This document shows, piece by piece, positions 8,473 to 17,606 of a stretch of 64,000 nt of DNA. The stretch is from Alkalihalobacillus alcalophilus ATCC 27647 = CGMCC 1.3604. Its GTDB lineage: Bacteria; Bacillota; Bacilli; Bacillales; Bacillaceae_D. The notes beneath the pieces were generated by a model that was given only the letters and a program-made list of their open reading frames with translations, ran no database searches and had not been told where the DNA came from. The DNA lies in the NCBI RefSeq assembly GCF_000292245.2, contig NZ_ALPT02000009.1, forward strand, positions 1 to 64,000, written 5' to 3'. Position 1 is the first letter of the stretch; every line of letters starts with the position of its first letter. Both the position numbers and the translations under genes were made by a program.

Positions 8473-9351
8473 TTACACAGCATTACGGTTCATTAAGTAA
8501 TATTGAATTGCTGATATTACTAAAATGACTAAGCCTAATAATACGGCCATCGCCGAGGCGACACCTGCTATCGACTCTCCGTGACTAAAAGCTAAATCAC
8601 GAATATACATCATTAACACGGTCGTACTTTGTGTCGGACCTCCGTTTGTCATCATCAACGGCTGAGCAAAGACGTTAAAGGCACCGGCAGTTGTCATCAC
8701 TAACGTAAAAATTAAAGGGAATCGTATCGATGGTAACGTAATACTAAAAAATTTCCTTACAGGTCCAGCCCCATCAATTTCTGCTGATTCATACAAATCC
8801 GGTGAAACCCCATTTATGGAAGCCCGATAAATAATCATATTTCCACCAATTCCAGCCCAAATGGTAATAGTGAGTATCGTAATCCAAGCGTAAGGTTGAG
8901 TAGCTGCCCAGACTGGATCCGAACCAAATACATTGCTGACCACACCAAGCTGTTTATTAAAAATCAGGGACCAAATCAGAGCTGCAGCTGATATAGAGAT
9001 CAAACCTGGAATATATAAAAGGGTCTGAAATAGATTTTTAAACTTAACATCTTTATGTTCTAATGAAACAGCTATTAATAAGGGAATGATAATCATTAAT
9101 GGAACACTAGCAAAAACAAAAATAAACGTATTTTTCATCCCATTATAAAATTGGTGATAAAAAGTCGAATCTTCATTGAACAAAATCGTTCGATAATTAT
9201 CTAAGCCAACCCAAACGGGATCTCCAACAAGATTCCATCTCGTAAAAGACGCATAAATCCCATATATAGTTGGTATCAAAATAAAAACGATAAACAGGAT
9301 AATATGGGGACCAACAAAGAAAAGAGGACCTAAGTTTATTTTCTTAAACAA
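8473..9351 (-). CDS. araP: Arabino-oligosaccharide ABC transporter permease AraP
   Basis: A 292-aa MalF/AraP-type permease with six membrane segments starting around LFFVGPHIILFIVFILIP and an EAA loop PDLYESAEIDGAGPVRKFFS. The start is a TTG at 9351: an in-frame stop lies three codons upstream and no ATG is available near the N-terminus. GGAG lies 11 nt upstream. It sits between araN and araQ. Partner of AraQ in uptake of arabinose oligomers. Confidence 0.92.
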   Translation of the reverse strand: MFKKINLGPLFFVGPHIILFIVFILIPTIYGIYASFTRWNLVGDPVWVGLDNYRTILFNEDSTFYHQFYNGMKNTFIFVFASVPLMIIIPLLIAVSLEHKDVKFKNLFQTLLYIPGLISISAAALIWSLIFNKQLGVVSNVFGSDPVWAATQPYAWITILTITIWAGIGGNMIIYRASINGVSPDLYESAEIDGAGPVRKFFSITLPSIRFPLIFTLVMTTAGAFNVFAQPLMMTNGGPTQSTTVLMMYIRDLAFSHGESIAGVASAMAVLLGLVILVISAIQYYLMNRNAV

Positions 9352-9377
9352 TACTCTTCAAACTCCTTTGGGTAAGA

Positions 9378-9409
9378 GGGATGTGCCACTTTATCAATGG
9401 CACATTCCC
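9378..9409 (-). terminator. Intercistronic hairpin between araN and araP
   Basis: GGGATGTGCCA pairs with TGGCACATTCCC across about a 9-nt loop, in the 67-bp gap between araN and araP. There is no T-tract. Such hairpins often protect the upstream binding-protein message or reduce read-through, giving more AraN than permease. That role is inferred. Confidence 0.5.
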
Positions 9410-9418
9410 CTCCTTTTT

Positions 9419-10687
9419 CTAATTATCGTTTTCTTCTTCTTCATTTATTACATTCTCTAAATCTAATGCTCCTTCAGAAACCTTATCTTCTACAAATCGT
9501 TGCATCTCTTCTAATCCTTGATCAATATCTAGTTCTCCATGAACCATATCAGCTGAATAAGTATCTAAAGCCTCTGCTATATAAGGGTAATGTCTGTACG
9601 TATAAATATATAGTGAATCTGTTTGCTCTTCTGTTGATGTAAAAAATGATTGAAGATAACTGTCGTAGTTGGAATCCTCAATGACGTCAATACTTGCGAC
9701 AATTTGTCCAGCTTCAGCCCATTCCATTGAATTTGCTCTCAAATATTCTAAAAACCTGGCAATCCCTTCTTCTTTTTCATCCGTTCTTTCATCACTTGTT
9801 AGCATCGCAAATAAATGAGAGGATGCTCTATTATGAAAGATCTCTGGTTCAAAAGCGTAAACATTCGTTACACCAAAATCTAAACTTTCAACTTGTGCAT
9901 GCCCAATAGAGCTCCACGTCCCATCAGTCGAGAATAAAACGTTTCCAGATTGGAACATCAAATAGCCATCTTCTCCATATGGAGTCATTAATCCAGCATC
10001 CTTAATTTCTTTAATCGCTTCGATCGCTTGCTTCATTTCAGGTGTATTAACGGCAGGGTTTCCATTCTCGTCTTGAATGTCTCCCCCTAAATTTTGAATC
10101 TGAGCGAAAATAACCCAACTTAACAAAGCATCATTCACAACATAATCACCTTCATCTAATTGACCTTGCAATGAAAGTATTTCTTCAAAAGTGACAACGT
10201 TGTCATCTAAAAAGTGCTCGACATTATACTTCGCTAACAATTCCTTGTTGTAATACATCGCACTTCCATGAATATCTAAAGGAATTGTATACTGGGTTCC
10301 ATCGACATTTCCTGAAGTCCAAGCTTCTGTTAAATAATTCTCTTCCTTTAATTCTGGTTCAATTGCCATAATCTCAGTCATTGGCTCAAGTAAATTTTGA
10401 TCAACAAAATTCGGGACTCGATCCGCATGAATGATCGATAAATCTGGAATACCTCTTCCTGAATTTAAAACTGTATACATTTTTGTGTACATATCTGATG
10501 TAATAACGTGATTGACTTTATATTCCGGCTCAGTCTCATTATACTCCTTGACAATCTGATCCATATTCGCCCCATCATCCCCAGTTAAAGGAGTCCAGAA
10601 CTCGATCGTGAATTCATCATTCCCTCCACACCCAACTAACAGAAACGAGAACAACAAAAGCATCATTAACCTATTTAATTTACTCAT
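9419..10687 (-). CDS. araN: Arabino-oligosaccharide-binding lipoprotein AraN
   Basis: A 422-aa extracellular solute-binding protein (family 1). The N-terminus has Lys/Arg followed by MMLLLFSFLLVGC, a lipobox with Cys at residue 20, so it is anchored outside the membrane. The mature part has the periplasmic-binding-protein pattern (FWTPLTGDDGANMDQIVKEY, GIPDLSIIH). It is first in the araN-araP-araQ-membrane protein-GH43 operon. The ATG at 10687 is chosen because GAGGGGG lies 6-10 nt upstream; the ATG at 10702 lacks a site. Its leader holds two AraR boxes and a cre. Confidence 0.92.
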   Translation of the reverse strand: MSKLNRLMMLLLFSFLLVGCGGNDEFTIEFWTPLTGDDGANMDQIVKEYNETEPEYKVNHVITSDMYTKMYTVLNSGRGIPDLSIIHADRVPNFVDQNLLEPMTEIMAIEPELKEENYLTEAWTSGNVDGTQYTIPLDIHGSAMYYNKELLAKYNVEHFLDDNVVTFEEILSLQGQLDEGDYVVNDALLSWVIFAQIQNLGGDIQDENGNPAVNTPEMKQAIEAIKEIKDAGLMTPYGEDGYLMFQSGNVLFSTDGTWSSIGHAQVESLDFGVTNVYAFEPEIFHNRASSHLFAMLTSDERTDEKEEGIARFLEYLRANSMEWAEAGQIVASIDVIEDSNYDSYLQSFFTSTEEQTDSLYIYTYRHYPYIAEALDTYSADMVHGELDIDQGLEEMQRFVEDKVSEGALDLENVINEEEENDN

Positions 10688-10756
10688 CCATATCCCCCTC
10701 ATTAAAAATTAATAGTTTAATAACTTCAAAGCAAAGTAGAATTTGATCACAAGATT

Positions 10757-10770
10757 TGACAACGGTTACA
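10757..10770. promoter_or_regulatory. CcpA cre site in the araN leader
   Basis: TGACAACGGTTACA fits the cre consensus TGWNANCGNTNWCA at every defined position. It lies about 130 bp downstream of the promoter and 70 bp before araN, where CcpA could block transcription elongation when glucose is present. Confidence 0.75.
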
Positions 10771-10828
10771 AATCAGAAAAATTAAAATTTTTAATTCAGT
10801 TCCTCCTTTTTAATGTTCGAAGCCCCAC

Positions 10829-10844
10829 CTTTGTACGAACATGA
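10829..10844. promoter_or_regulatory. AraR-like operator, araN leader (second)
   Basis: CTTTGTACGAACATGA matches about 11 of 16 AraR consensus positions. Its start is 41 bp from the box at 10870, nearly the same spacing as the abfA pair (42 bp). Confidence 0.6.
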
Positions 10845-10869
10845 TAAAAAAAATTACCAATAATATTAA

Positions 10870-10885
10870 ATTTGTACGTATAAGA
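10870..10885. promoter_or_regulatory. AraR operator, araN promoter (first)
   Basis: ATTTGTACGTATAAGA matches 13 of 16 positions, with a perfect left half. It lies just downstream of the -10 box, where bound AraR would block initiation. Confidence 0.7.
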
Positions 10886-10897
10886 TGATTCATGTAA

Positions 10898-10926
10898 ATT
10901 ATAACTAACTTCCCTTTTATTTTCAA
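10898..10926 (-). promoter_or_regulatory. araN operon promoter
   Basis: On the minus strand TTGAAA (10921-10926) and TATAAT (10898-10903) are separated by exactly 17 bp, a strong sigma-A promoter. It directs araN-araP-araQ and the genes after it. Further upstream (10968-10985) is an 18-bp perfect palindrome TTCGCTTTATAAAGCGAA. Confidence 0.75.
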
Positions 10927-11044
10927 CATTTTTTTCAGCTTTATTGACCATTCTTAGCTACTATTCCTTCGCTTTATAAAGCGAAAACTAAAGATCAACA
11001 GCAACTGATCCGTACGATTTTTCACTCTCGAATTTTATTAAAAT

Positions 11045-13627
11045 TTAATTATGATTAAATAAGTGTTTAATCTCGTTTTCAGAAAGTGCCCCCTCATAAA
11101 TTCTCAAATCATCCATTAATCCTACAAAAGGAGCGTCCCACCAATTCACTGCTAAGCTGAAATCTGCCTTCATCGTCGTAAAAACATTCGGAAAATCCTC
11201 TCCACTAAAATGACTACTTCCATTAATGAACACTTCAACTTTTCCTTTATTATAAGTAAACGCAAGATGCGACCACTTTCCCTTTTTGATTGAAAAACCA
11301 GTTGTCGCTTCATACCATTGTGCACTACCTGACCAGAGCATCGTTTGCTCTTGAATCGGCCCCCTCGGAAGCAAACTAATCCAATTATTCTCATCTCTTG
11401 CTCCAAAAAAAGTCGTCGTAAAAGTCGTCAACTCATCAGGCTTAACCCATAAAGACACCGAGTACTGATCAGACGCGATTAAACCTTTAGGCAATCGCAC
11501 GCCTGAGCCCCCATCAAAGACGACCGCTTCCTGATTGACTCCTGTTTCATATGAAAGACTACCACCTGTATAAGTAATTCTTTCTCCTGTTATCGTACCT
11601 TCTCCGAAATTCCCTGTCCGATCCGTTAAATCACGATCAAATGGATAATGAGCAATTAAGCCCTTTTCCCGATATGGTAAAACCCGAATTTCAAATGTTT
11701 TTTTAGCCGTTTCTTTTCCATGTGTAATTGTTGCCGTTAATGTTGCCAATTCCTCATCTTCACCAGCAGCTGGTCTTGTCACTTGACCTGTACTTGTAAT
11801 AATAGCCGGGTCTGAGCTTTCCCATGAAATGACCGCATTACGCGTTCCCTCAGTCGGGAGTGTCAAATCTGAAATGACTTGCTCGGTATCGCCTAATGTC
11901 AAATCCTTTAAAACATCCTCAGTCACTTCTTTACTAGAACGCTCCCCTAGCTGACTGCCCCAAATCATTTCACCATCTTTTGACATCAAGGTAAAAGTGA
12001 CGACATCCCTTTCTAAGCCAGGATTATATTGCTTTAAAAACACTCCTTCATAAACTTTGCCCTCAATTGTCAATTCAGCCAAGTTATGAGCAGTCCTCTT
12101 CCATGAACCTTTCACATCACCAGTGACTTTATTATTTTTCGTTAACGTAATATATTTCTGTTTTTCAATCTCTGACGTAATTTCTTTGCCGTGTTCAATC
12201 AGATAATAGTCACCAATGACCTCTTTCCGGTGAATCTTCTCTAATGTTTCGCCTGTATGCCGGTAAGGAGCAACGACTGGCCAGCCATTTTTATTCATAA
12301 ACATTTGATGAACCCTAACTTCATGCATTTCTCCTCTGTCCGGAAAACGTGTATGGAAAACAAGAAACCGCTCACCTGTTTCCTCGCTCATATACACAGA
12401 GTTATGTCCAGGAGAGACATACCCATAATCTTCTCCAGTCCCTTCGTCACCGACTTTATGCTCAAAAAGGAAATTGCCGATCATTTTATTACCAAATTCC
12501 GCATGCTCATAACTATCGACCTTATTCCGAACGGTTCCATCATCAAGTGAATCCGGAAATACGGCCATTTTTCCTGCTGCATCTTCATAAGGACCGTCCG
12601 GATTTTTTGAGCGAAACGTTCGCATTTGATAACCTCCACTCGAGCTTAATCCGCCGTATGTGGCAAATAAATAATAATACCCCTCAACATCATCATAATA
12701 AACATAAGGTCCTTCTATTGAATGTCCATAACCACCCGCAATTTTAGTTCCAAAATAACGATCGATTAATCGACCATCCTCTGTCAAACCATCCTCACCT
12801 GGGTAGAGAGGTTGTCCAGTTTCCGGATCAACTTCCATAATAAAAATTCCACCAGCCCATGAACCATAGGTCATCCAAAGCTTTCCTTTTTCATCAAAGA
12901 AAAGATTGGCATCGATTGAATTCGTGTATATCCGATAATTATAACCTCCTTGCTCTGTAAACCAATTTGGATTCGGTTCATCTATTATCCCATCCTCAAT
13001 TAAACTCGGAATGTTCGTATGGATCCAATTCTTATTGACATCACTATTTGGATCGTACGCGTCATGATCATAAAAGCCCGAATACATAATCGTGTCTACA
13101 TACTCAAACGGTCCTTCTATCTCTTTTGAAACGGCATAACCAACGGCTGACCGGATATAAGTAGAAGAAACACTATAATAAATCATATACGCCCCTTTAC
13201 TTCCATCCTCATTAAGATAATGCTCATTCCAAATGACTTCCGGTGCCCAAACCGCATAACCTCCTTGACTATCTGCATCATTCTCTCCTGCCCATTCAAA
13301 AGATTCTGCTAGATTAGTAGAAAGGTCACCAAAAATGGTATTACCAGGAGTTGTATATCCATTCGTATAATTTTCCCAATTGATTAAGTCCGTCGACTTT
13401 GCCCCATCAATATGTGACCCAATGACATAATAAATATTATCTGCTTTTACGATCGACGGGTCATGTACCGAAGCATTATAAAAACCTTGGATGGACTCAT
13501 TTTCTTTTATTGACATCGTCACTTCAGCCTCCTGCTCAATAGAAGCTCCACTTCCGTCTTTCACTCCAACAAGGACTACAAGTACTAGCAATAACATAAA
13601 GGCCGAAACTTTCCATATTCGTGCCAT
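11045..13627 (-). CDS. Secreted multidomain GH43 arabinan endo-1,5-alpha-L-arabinosidase
   Basis: An 860-aa precursor. A signal peptide (KVSAFMLLLVLVVLVGV then GSGAS) is followed by a GH43 domain (residues about 45-410) with base Asp in NASVHDPSIVKA, then VWAPEVIW and the SIEGPYVYY acid Glu. A GH43 C-terminal lipocalin-like domain follows (EHGKEITSEIEKQKYITL region), then an atrophied Ig-like domain (about 545-640) and a C-terminal LamG/concanavalin-type domain (GLIAHYPFDRDLTDRTGNFG). It resembles B. subtilis Abn2 (about 470 aa) extended by extra substrate-contact modules. It would cut arabinan outside the cell and feed AraN. The ATG at 13627 is preceded by GGGAGG; the ATG at 13645 is not. 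Confidence 0.88.
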   Translation of the reverse strand: MARIWKVSAFMLLLVLVVLVGVKDGSGASIEQEAEVTMSIKENESIQGFYNASVHDPSIVKADNIYYVIGSHIDGAKSTDLINWENYTNGYTTPGNTIFGDLSTNLAESFEWAGENDADSQGGYAVWAPEVIWNEHYLNEDGSKGAYMIYYSVSSTYIRSAVGYAVSKEIEGPFEYVDTIMYSGFYDHDAYDPNSDVNKNWIHTNIPSLIEDGIIDEPNPNWFTEQGGYNYRIYTNSIDANLFFDEKGKLWMTYGSWAGGIFIMEVDPETGQPLYPGEDGLTEDGRLIDRYFGTKIAGGYGHSIEGPYVYYDDVEGYYYLFATYGGLSSSGGYQMRTFRSKNPDGPYEDAAGKMAVFPDSLDDGTVRNKVDSYEHAEFGNKMIGNFLFEHKVGDEGTGEDYGYVSPGHNSVYMSEETGERFLVFHTRFPDRGEMHEVRVHQMFMNKNGWPVVAPYRHTGETLEKIHRKEVIGDYYLIEHGKEITSEIEKQKYITLTKNNKVTGDVKGSWKRTAHNLAELTIEGKVYEGVFLKQYNPGLERDVVTFTLMSKDGEMIWGSQLGERSSKEVTEDVLKDLTLGDTEQVISDLTLPTEGTRNAVISWESSDPAIITSTGQVTRPAAGEDEELATLTATITHGKETAKKTFEIRVLPYREKGLIAHYPFDRDLTDRTGNFGEGTITGERITYTGGSLSYETGVNQEAVVFDGGSGVRLPKGLIASDQYSVSLWVKPDELTTFTTTFFGARDENNWISLLPRGPIQEQTMLWSGSAQWYEATTGFSIKKGKWSHLAFTYNKGKVEVFINGSSHFSGEDFPNVFTTMKADFSLAVNWWDAPFVGLMDDLRIYEGALSENEIKHLFNHN

Positions 13628-13662
13628 ACAAAAAACCTCCCTCATTTAATTAGTTACTAGCA

Positions 13663-13968
13663 TTAATCGTTCAAATTCTCTCGGAGCATTTTAATTCCAT
13701 AAACACCTCCCGCCACCTTTCCATAAGAAGAACTAAACTTCACTTCAACGATTTGTTTATCTTCTGTTAAATAATAGGGGATCTCATAAATGTCTTGAAC
13801 TAGCTCGTGTTCGTACCCATCCGCTTCAAGCCGTTTTTCCGCAATAGGTACCTCATCAATCGCAATCGTAAAATGACGGATATATTGACTACCATCAATA
13901 AAAATTTCGCGATCTCCATTAAAAAAATCAATAGACAAATACATCTGTTTTTCTGGTTCCACCTTCAT
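13663..13968 (-). CDS. C-terminal piece of the split GH127/GH146 protein
   Basis: 101 codons, MKVEPEKQMYLSIDFF to YGIKMLRENLND. Full-length GH127-type proteins end with exactly this kind of domain (…VDPEKPMxLxVxYWGGD…AGGVxGxRLLR). The ATG overlaps the stop of the upstream frame (13965-13967). The upstream frame reads GFLVIR then stop; shifting -1 at the heptamer T-TTT-TTA (13977-13983) gives GFFSYKMKVEPEK and joins the two parts. It is therefore probably not an independent protein unless translation restarts at this ATG; a 101-residue beta-sandwich alone would have no known activity. Confidence 0.8.
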   Translation of the reverse strand: MKVEPEKQMYLSIDFFNGDREIFIDGSQYIRHFTIAIDEVPIAEKRLEADGYEHELVQDIYEIPYYLTEDKQIVEVKFSSSYGKVAGGVYGIKMLRENLND

Positions 13969-15947
13969 CTTATAACTAAAAAACCATCATCCCGACAATC
14001 TCTCCAGCCTCTTCTAACCGTATTTAAATACCCTGAACGAGAGTTTTTTTTCTGAATAAAATGTTCGATTTCTTCCTGTTGTTCATTCGGTTGAACGACA
14101 TCAATTGTTATTTGTTTTAATCTCGTTTCTTTCTCTTTTTCTAAACTCTTTAAAGCCTTAAATGAATTCTCATCCATGACAGACCAATAAAGACTGTAAC
14201 GTTCATGATGTAATTGATAAAAGGGAATAAGGGTCACCCTTTGATTACCCGGTTGCCCAACTGGTTCCGTTTCAAATTGAATCGGTAAGCCATCCACCCG
14301 TTTTATCCAGTTCCACGGCCTGTCCTTATCCGCAATAAAGACGGGTACATCGATTAAAGGATGGGCATTTAAGCTCAAGTGATTTGCTTGAATGTCTGTT
14401 TCAGGGAAATTTTCTCTCCCTAAGGCACCAGCTAGCACAATAGGTCCATACATAAAACCAACTTTGTTTGGATCGTCTTTTGCTATATATGAATGAAGTC
14501 CAAGTGGAAAATCCACCTCAACTCTATCTCCCGCCTTCCACCTCCTTGATAGAGTCACATAGCCTTTTTTATCGGTTAAAAAGGTTTGCTTTTTATTTAC
14601 AAAAATCGATACCTTTCCATTGATCCAATAAGGTATTCGAAGATGGATAGATAAAAACCGTCCATCACCCTCTTCTACCTTTAATTGAACTCGGCCAGAA
14701 TGAGGAAAATCAGTCTCTAATTTTAATCTTAATTCCTTTTCTTCTAACTGTAGCTGTGAAGCAATAAACAAATTAACGAACAATTCATCGTCTCTTTGGT
14801 AATAGATATGTTCAGAATAACGAGTTGGATTTTCCATCCCGGTTCCTGTACAGCACCAAAAAGAATCTTCCGGTGAATGATACACTTTAAAATGACCTGG
14901 CTCTGTTGAAACAAAATAGGCTTTCATACCTGAATCAGGATCTTGCGAGGCTAAAATATGATTATAAAGAGCCCTCTCGTAAAAATCGTAATATTCTGAC
15001 TTCTGTTCCCATAAAAACAAATGAGCTGTCAACTTGAGCATATTATACGTATTGCATGTTTCCGTTGTTTGAACCCCTAATGTTTCATCTGAGACTCGGC
15101 CAAAATGCTCATTGATGCTATTTCCTCCAATAATGTAAGAACGCACCCTCGTTACTTCCTGCCAAAAAAAAGTGGCCGCCGTCTTATACTTTTCCTCTTT
15201 TGTAATATCATATAATTTCGCAGCACCTATCACTTTTGGTATTTGTGTATTTGCATGCTTTCCCTCTAAAAGATCCCTTCTGTTTGATAACGGCTCTAAT
15301 ATTTGCTGCTCACAAAACCTAATCGCTAATTGTAAATACGTTTGATTTTGAGTTAACAAATAGAGCTCAGCCATCACATCATTCATACCACCATGCTCAC
15401 AAATGAGCATTTTTTGAAACTGTGCCTCCGTTAAACGCACCGTCCCGCTCTCCACCCAATCAGCTAGCTTTGTCACAACCGATAAAGCCTTTTCATTTTT
15501 CACTAATTTATATACATCAATTAGCCCCGCAAAAAGTTTATGCATGCTATACCAAGGGACCCAATGACCTGCCAATGTAAAATGATCAACCTCGAAATTG
15601 CCTGTAAATACCTTTTCAAAGCAGGTACTTGGAAACCCACCGATAAAGTTACGGTCATGAACGCTCTGAATGTATTCAAGCTCGTCAATTGCTTTATTAA
15701 TTTTATCTTTTAATGCCCGATTCATCGTATTTCGATACATATAAGCAGCTGCCGATAACCAATGCCCTAAAGAATGACCAGAAATGCCTGTTTCCTCCCA
15801 CCCCCCATATCGCTGTTTCTTTGGAGCTAAACTGGCCGCTTCATAAAATGGAGCTACTAATCGATCGATATCTAAAAACAATAAATAGTCCATTCCTTTA
15901 TCCGCTGATTCTTTAAAAATACCATCTAGCAATTGAACCTGAACCAA
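13965..15947 (-). CDS. GH127/GH146 beta-L-arabinofuranosidase (DUF1680), frame ends early
   Basis: 660 codons, no signal peptide. An (alpha/alpha)6 barrel beginning VQVQLLDGIFKESADKGMDYLLFLD, with GGWEETGISGHSLGHWLSA. The metal/catalytic cysteine set of the family is visible: Glu-Cys in TTETCNTYNMLKL (about residues 310-315) and the Cys pair in SFWCCTGTGMEN, one of which is the nucleophile. These enzymes hydrolyse beta-L-arabinofuranosides, releasing arabinose from plant or glycoprotein glycans. The start is TTG at 15947, with GGAAGGGATGG upstream. The frame stops within the C-terminal domain at a six-T run; together with the next frame it would be about 760 aa, the usual size. It follows araA after a terminator-like hairpin. 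Confidence 0.85.
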   Translation of the reverse strand: MVQVQLLDGIFKESADKGMDYLLFLDIDRLVAPFYEAASLAPKKQRYGGWEETGISGHSLGHWLSAAAYMYRNTMNRALKDKINKAIDELEYIQSVHDRNFIGGFPSTCFEKVFTGNFEVDHFTLAGHWVPWYSMHKLFAGLIDVYKLVKNEKALSVVTKLADWVESGTVRLTEAQFQKMLICEHGGMNDVMAELYLLTQNQTYLQLAIRFCEQQILEPLSNRRDLLEGKHANTQIPKVIGAAKLYDITKEEKYKTAATFFWQEVTRVRSYIIGGNSINEHFGRVSDETLGVQTTETCNTYNMLKLTAHLFLWEQKSEYYDFYERALYNHILASQDPDSGMKAYFVSTEPGHFKVYHSPEDSFWCCTGTGMENPTRYSEHIYYQRDDELFVNLFIASQLQLEEKELRLKLETDFPHSGRVQLKVEEGDGRFLSIHLRIPYWINGKVSIFVNKKQTFLTDKKGYVTLSRRWKAGDRVEVDFPLGLHSYIAKDDPNKVGFMYGPIVLAGALGRENFPETDIQANHLSLNAHPLIDVPVFIADKDRPWNWIKRVDGLPIQFETEPVGQPGNQRVTLIPFYQLHHERYSLYWSVMDENSFKALKSLEKEKETRLKQITIDVVQPNEQQEEIEHFIQKKNSRSGYLNTVRRGWRDCRDDGFLVIR

Positions 15948-16007
15948 TGCTTACCATCCCTTCCCTTCGATGACTTTTACACACTTTCGTTCACTCAAAA
16001 TCTAAAA

Positions 16008-16054
16008 TAAAATGACAAAAGAGACGATACCTCAAATGCAATGATGATCGTCTC
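16008..16054 (-). terminator. Terminator after araA
   Basis: GAGACGAT (16021-16028) pairs with ATCGTCTC (16047-16054) around an 18-nt loop. On the minus strand TTTTGTCATTTT follows. No AraR box or promoter is evident before the GH127 gene, so partial read-through from araA may supply the downstream genes. Confidence 0.65.
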
Positions 16055-16073
16055 TATTAAAGTCACAAAAAAC

Positions 16074-17561
16074 TTACCCTTTTCGAACAAACTCATTCCA
16101 CTTTAATTCATTCCGAAACGTTACTAAATCTGTTCGTTTATTGATTATTACACACTCAATATCTGTCATTTCCGCCCAATCATAAAGTTGTTCAGGTGTA
16201 ACAACATAGGAGAAGACCGTATGATGTGCTCCTCCAGCATGAATCCAGGCTTCAGCTGACTCACTTAAAGATGGTTCCGGCTTCCATAACACTTGAGCGA
16301 CAGGTAGCTTTGGCATTTCTTTTTCGGTCTCCACCGCATCAACTTCATTGACGACTAATCTAAATCGGTTTCCCATATCAATCAATGATGCATTTAGAGC
16401 CTTTCCAGCCGCTCCGTTAAATACCAACCGAGCTGGATCCTCTTTACCACCAATCCCTAAAGGATGAACCTCTACCTTAGGCCTCGTCGCAGCAATCGAA
16501 GGACAGATCTCTAACATATGAGAGCCGAGCACTAATTCATTGCCTTTCTCAAAATGATACGTATAATCTTCCATAAAGCTCGTGCCTTTTCCATCAGCAA
16601 GGATTTTCATCATTCGAGTTAAGCCAGCCGTCTTCCAATCGCCTTCTCCACCAAATCCATAGCCTTGAGCCATTAATCTTTGCACAGCGAGACCAGGTAG
16701 TTGCTGCATTCCATGAAGAGTCTCAAAATTAGTCGTAAAAGCACTATATCCACCATCTTGCAAAAATGCCTTCATCCCTAGCTCAACTTTTGCTTGATAA
16801 AGGATCGAATCGCGATAATCGTTAGAAGAAAAAGCTTTTGCATCTATTTCATATAAATCATGATATTCGTTAAATAACTCATTCACTTTTGCTTCTGTTA
16901 CGTCATTTATATAAGTTGTTAAATCACCAATTCCATAACCATTTGTTGTCCATCCAAACTTAATTTGAGCCTCTATTTTATCTCCTTCTGTAACCGCAAC
17001 ATTTCGCATATTGTCACCAAAGCGAGCGATTTTTAAAGATAATCCATCTGTTACGGCAACAGCCGTCCTCATCCAAGAGGCTATGCGGTCTCGAATAAGC
17101 TCATCTTGCCAATGTCCAACAATGACCTTTCGCGCCAGGTTAAGTCGTGCTCCAATATAGCCAAATTCTCGATCGCCATGGGCCGATTGATTCGTATTCA
17201 TAAAATCCATATCAATCGTTTCCCAAGGAATTTCTCGATTATATTGTGTATGCAGATGCAATATAGGTTTCCTTAACTCTGTCAACCCAGCAATCCACAT
17301 CTTTGCTGGAGAGAAGGTATGCATCCATGTGATAATCCCTGCACAACTTTCATCAGTATTCGCTTCTAAACAAAGCTTTCGAATCGAATCTGCCGTTGTC
17401 AAAACAGGCTTTATCACAATTTCAAACGGAATTGCTGAATCGTGATTTAGCTCTCTCACTATTCCTTTTGAATGCTCCCAAACCTCTTCAATTGTTTCTG
17501 GTCCATATAAATGTTGACTGCCAGTCGCAAACCAAAAGTTATACTTTTTTACTTCCAACAT
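16074..17561 (-). CDS. araA: L-arabinose isomerase
   Basis: A 495-aa cytosolic enzyme converting L-arabinose to L-ribulose. It begins EVKKYNFWFATGSQHLYGPE, with GIITWMHTFSPAKMWIAG. Metal and catalytic residues typical of the family are in TTNFETLHG, GFGGEGDWKTAGL, GSHMLEICPS and HAGGAHHTVFS. Length equals the B. subtilis enzyme (about 496). The start has TAGGAGGAAACTAG before the ATG. Order araD-araB-araA differs from the B. subtilis araA-araB-araD order. Confidence 0.97.
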   Translation of the reverse strand: MLEVKKYNFWFATGSQHLYGPETIEEVWEHSKGIVRELNHDSAIPFEIVIKPVLTTADSIRKLCLEANTDESCAGIITWMHTFSPAKMWIAGLTELRKPILHLHTQYNREIPWETIDMDFMNTNQSAHGDREFGYIGARLNLARKVIVGHWQDELIRDRIASWMRTAVAVTDGLSLKIARFGDNMRNVAVTEGDKIEAQIKFGWTTNGYGIGDLTTYINDVTEAKVNELFNEYHDLYEIDAKAFSSNDYRDSILYQAKVELGMKAFLQDGGYSAFTTNFETLHGMQQLPGLAVQRLMAQGYGFGGEGDWKTAGLTRMMKILADGKGTSFMEDYTYHFEKGNELVLGSHMLEICPSIAATRPKVEVHPLGIGGKEDPARLVFNGAAGKALNASLIDMGNRFRLVVNEVDAVETEKEMPKLPVAQVLWKPEPSLSESAEAWIHAGGAHHTVFSYVVTPEQLYDWAEMTDIECVIINKRTDLVTFRNELKWNEFVRKG

Positions 17562-17606
17562 CTAGTTTCCTCCTAAAAATAATTAAAGTGATCAAGATAA
17601 ACAAAT

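Noticed and set aside
12349..12747. 132-codon plus-strand frame
   Set aside because: It lies entirely antisense within the secreted GH43 arabinanase, which has clear motifs; no own start signal.
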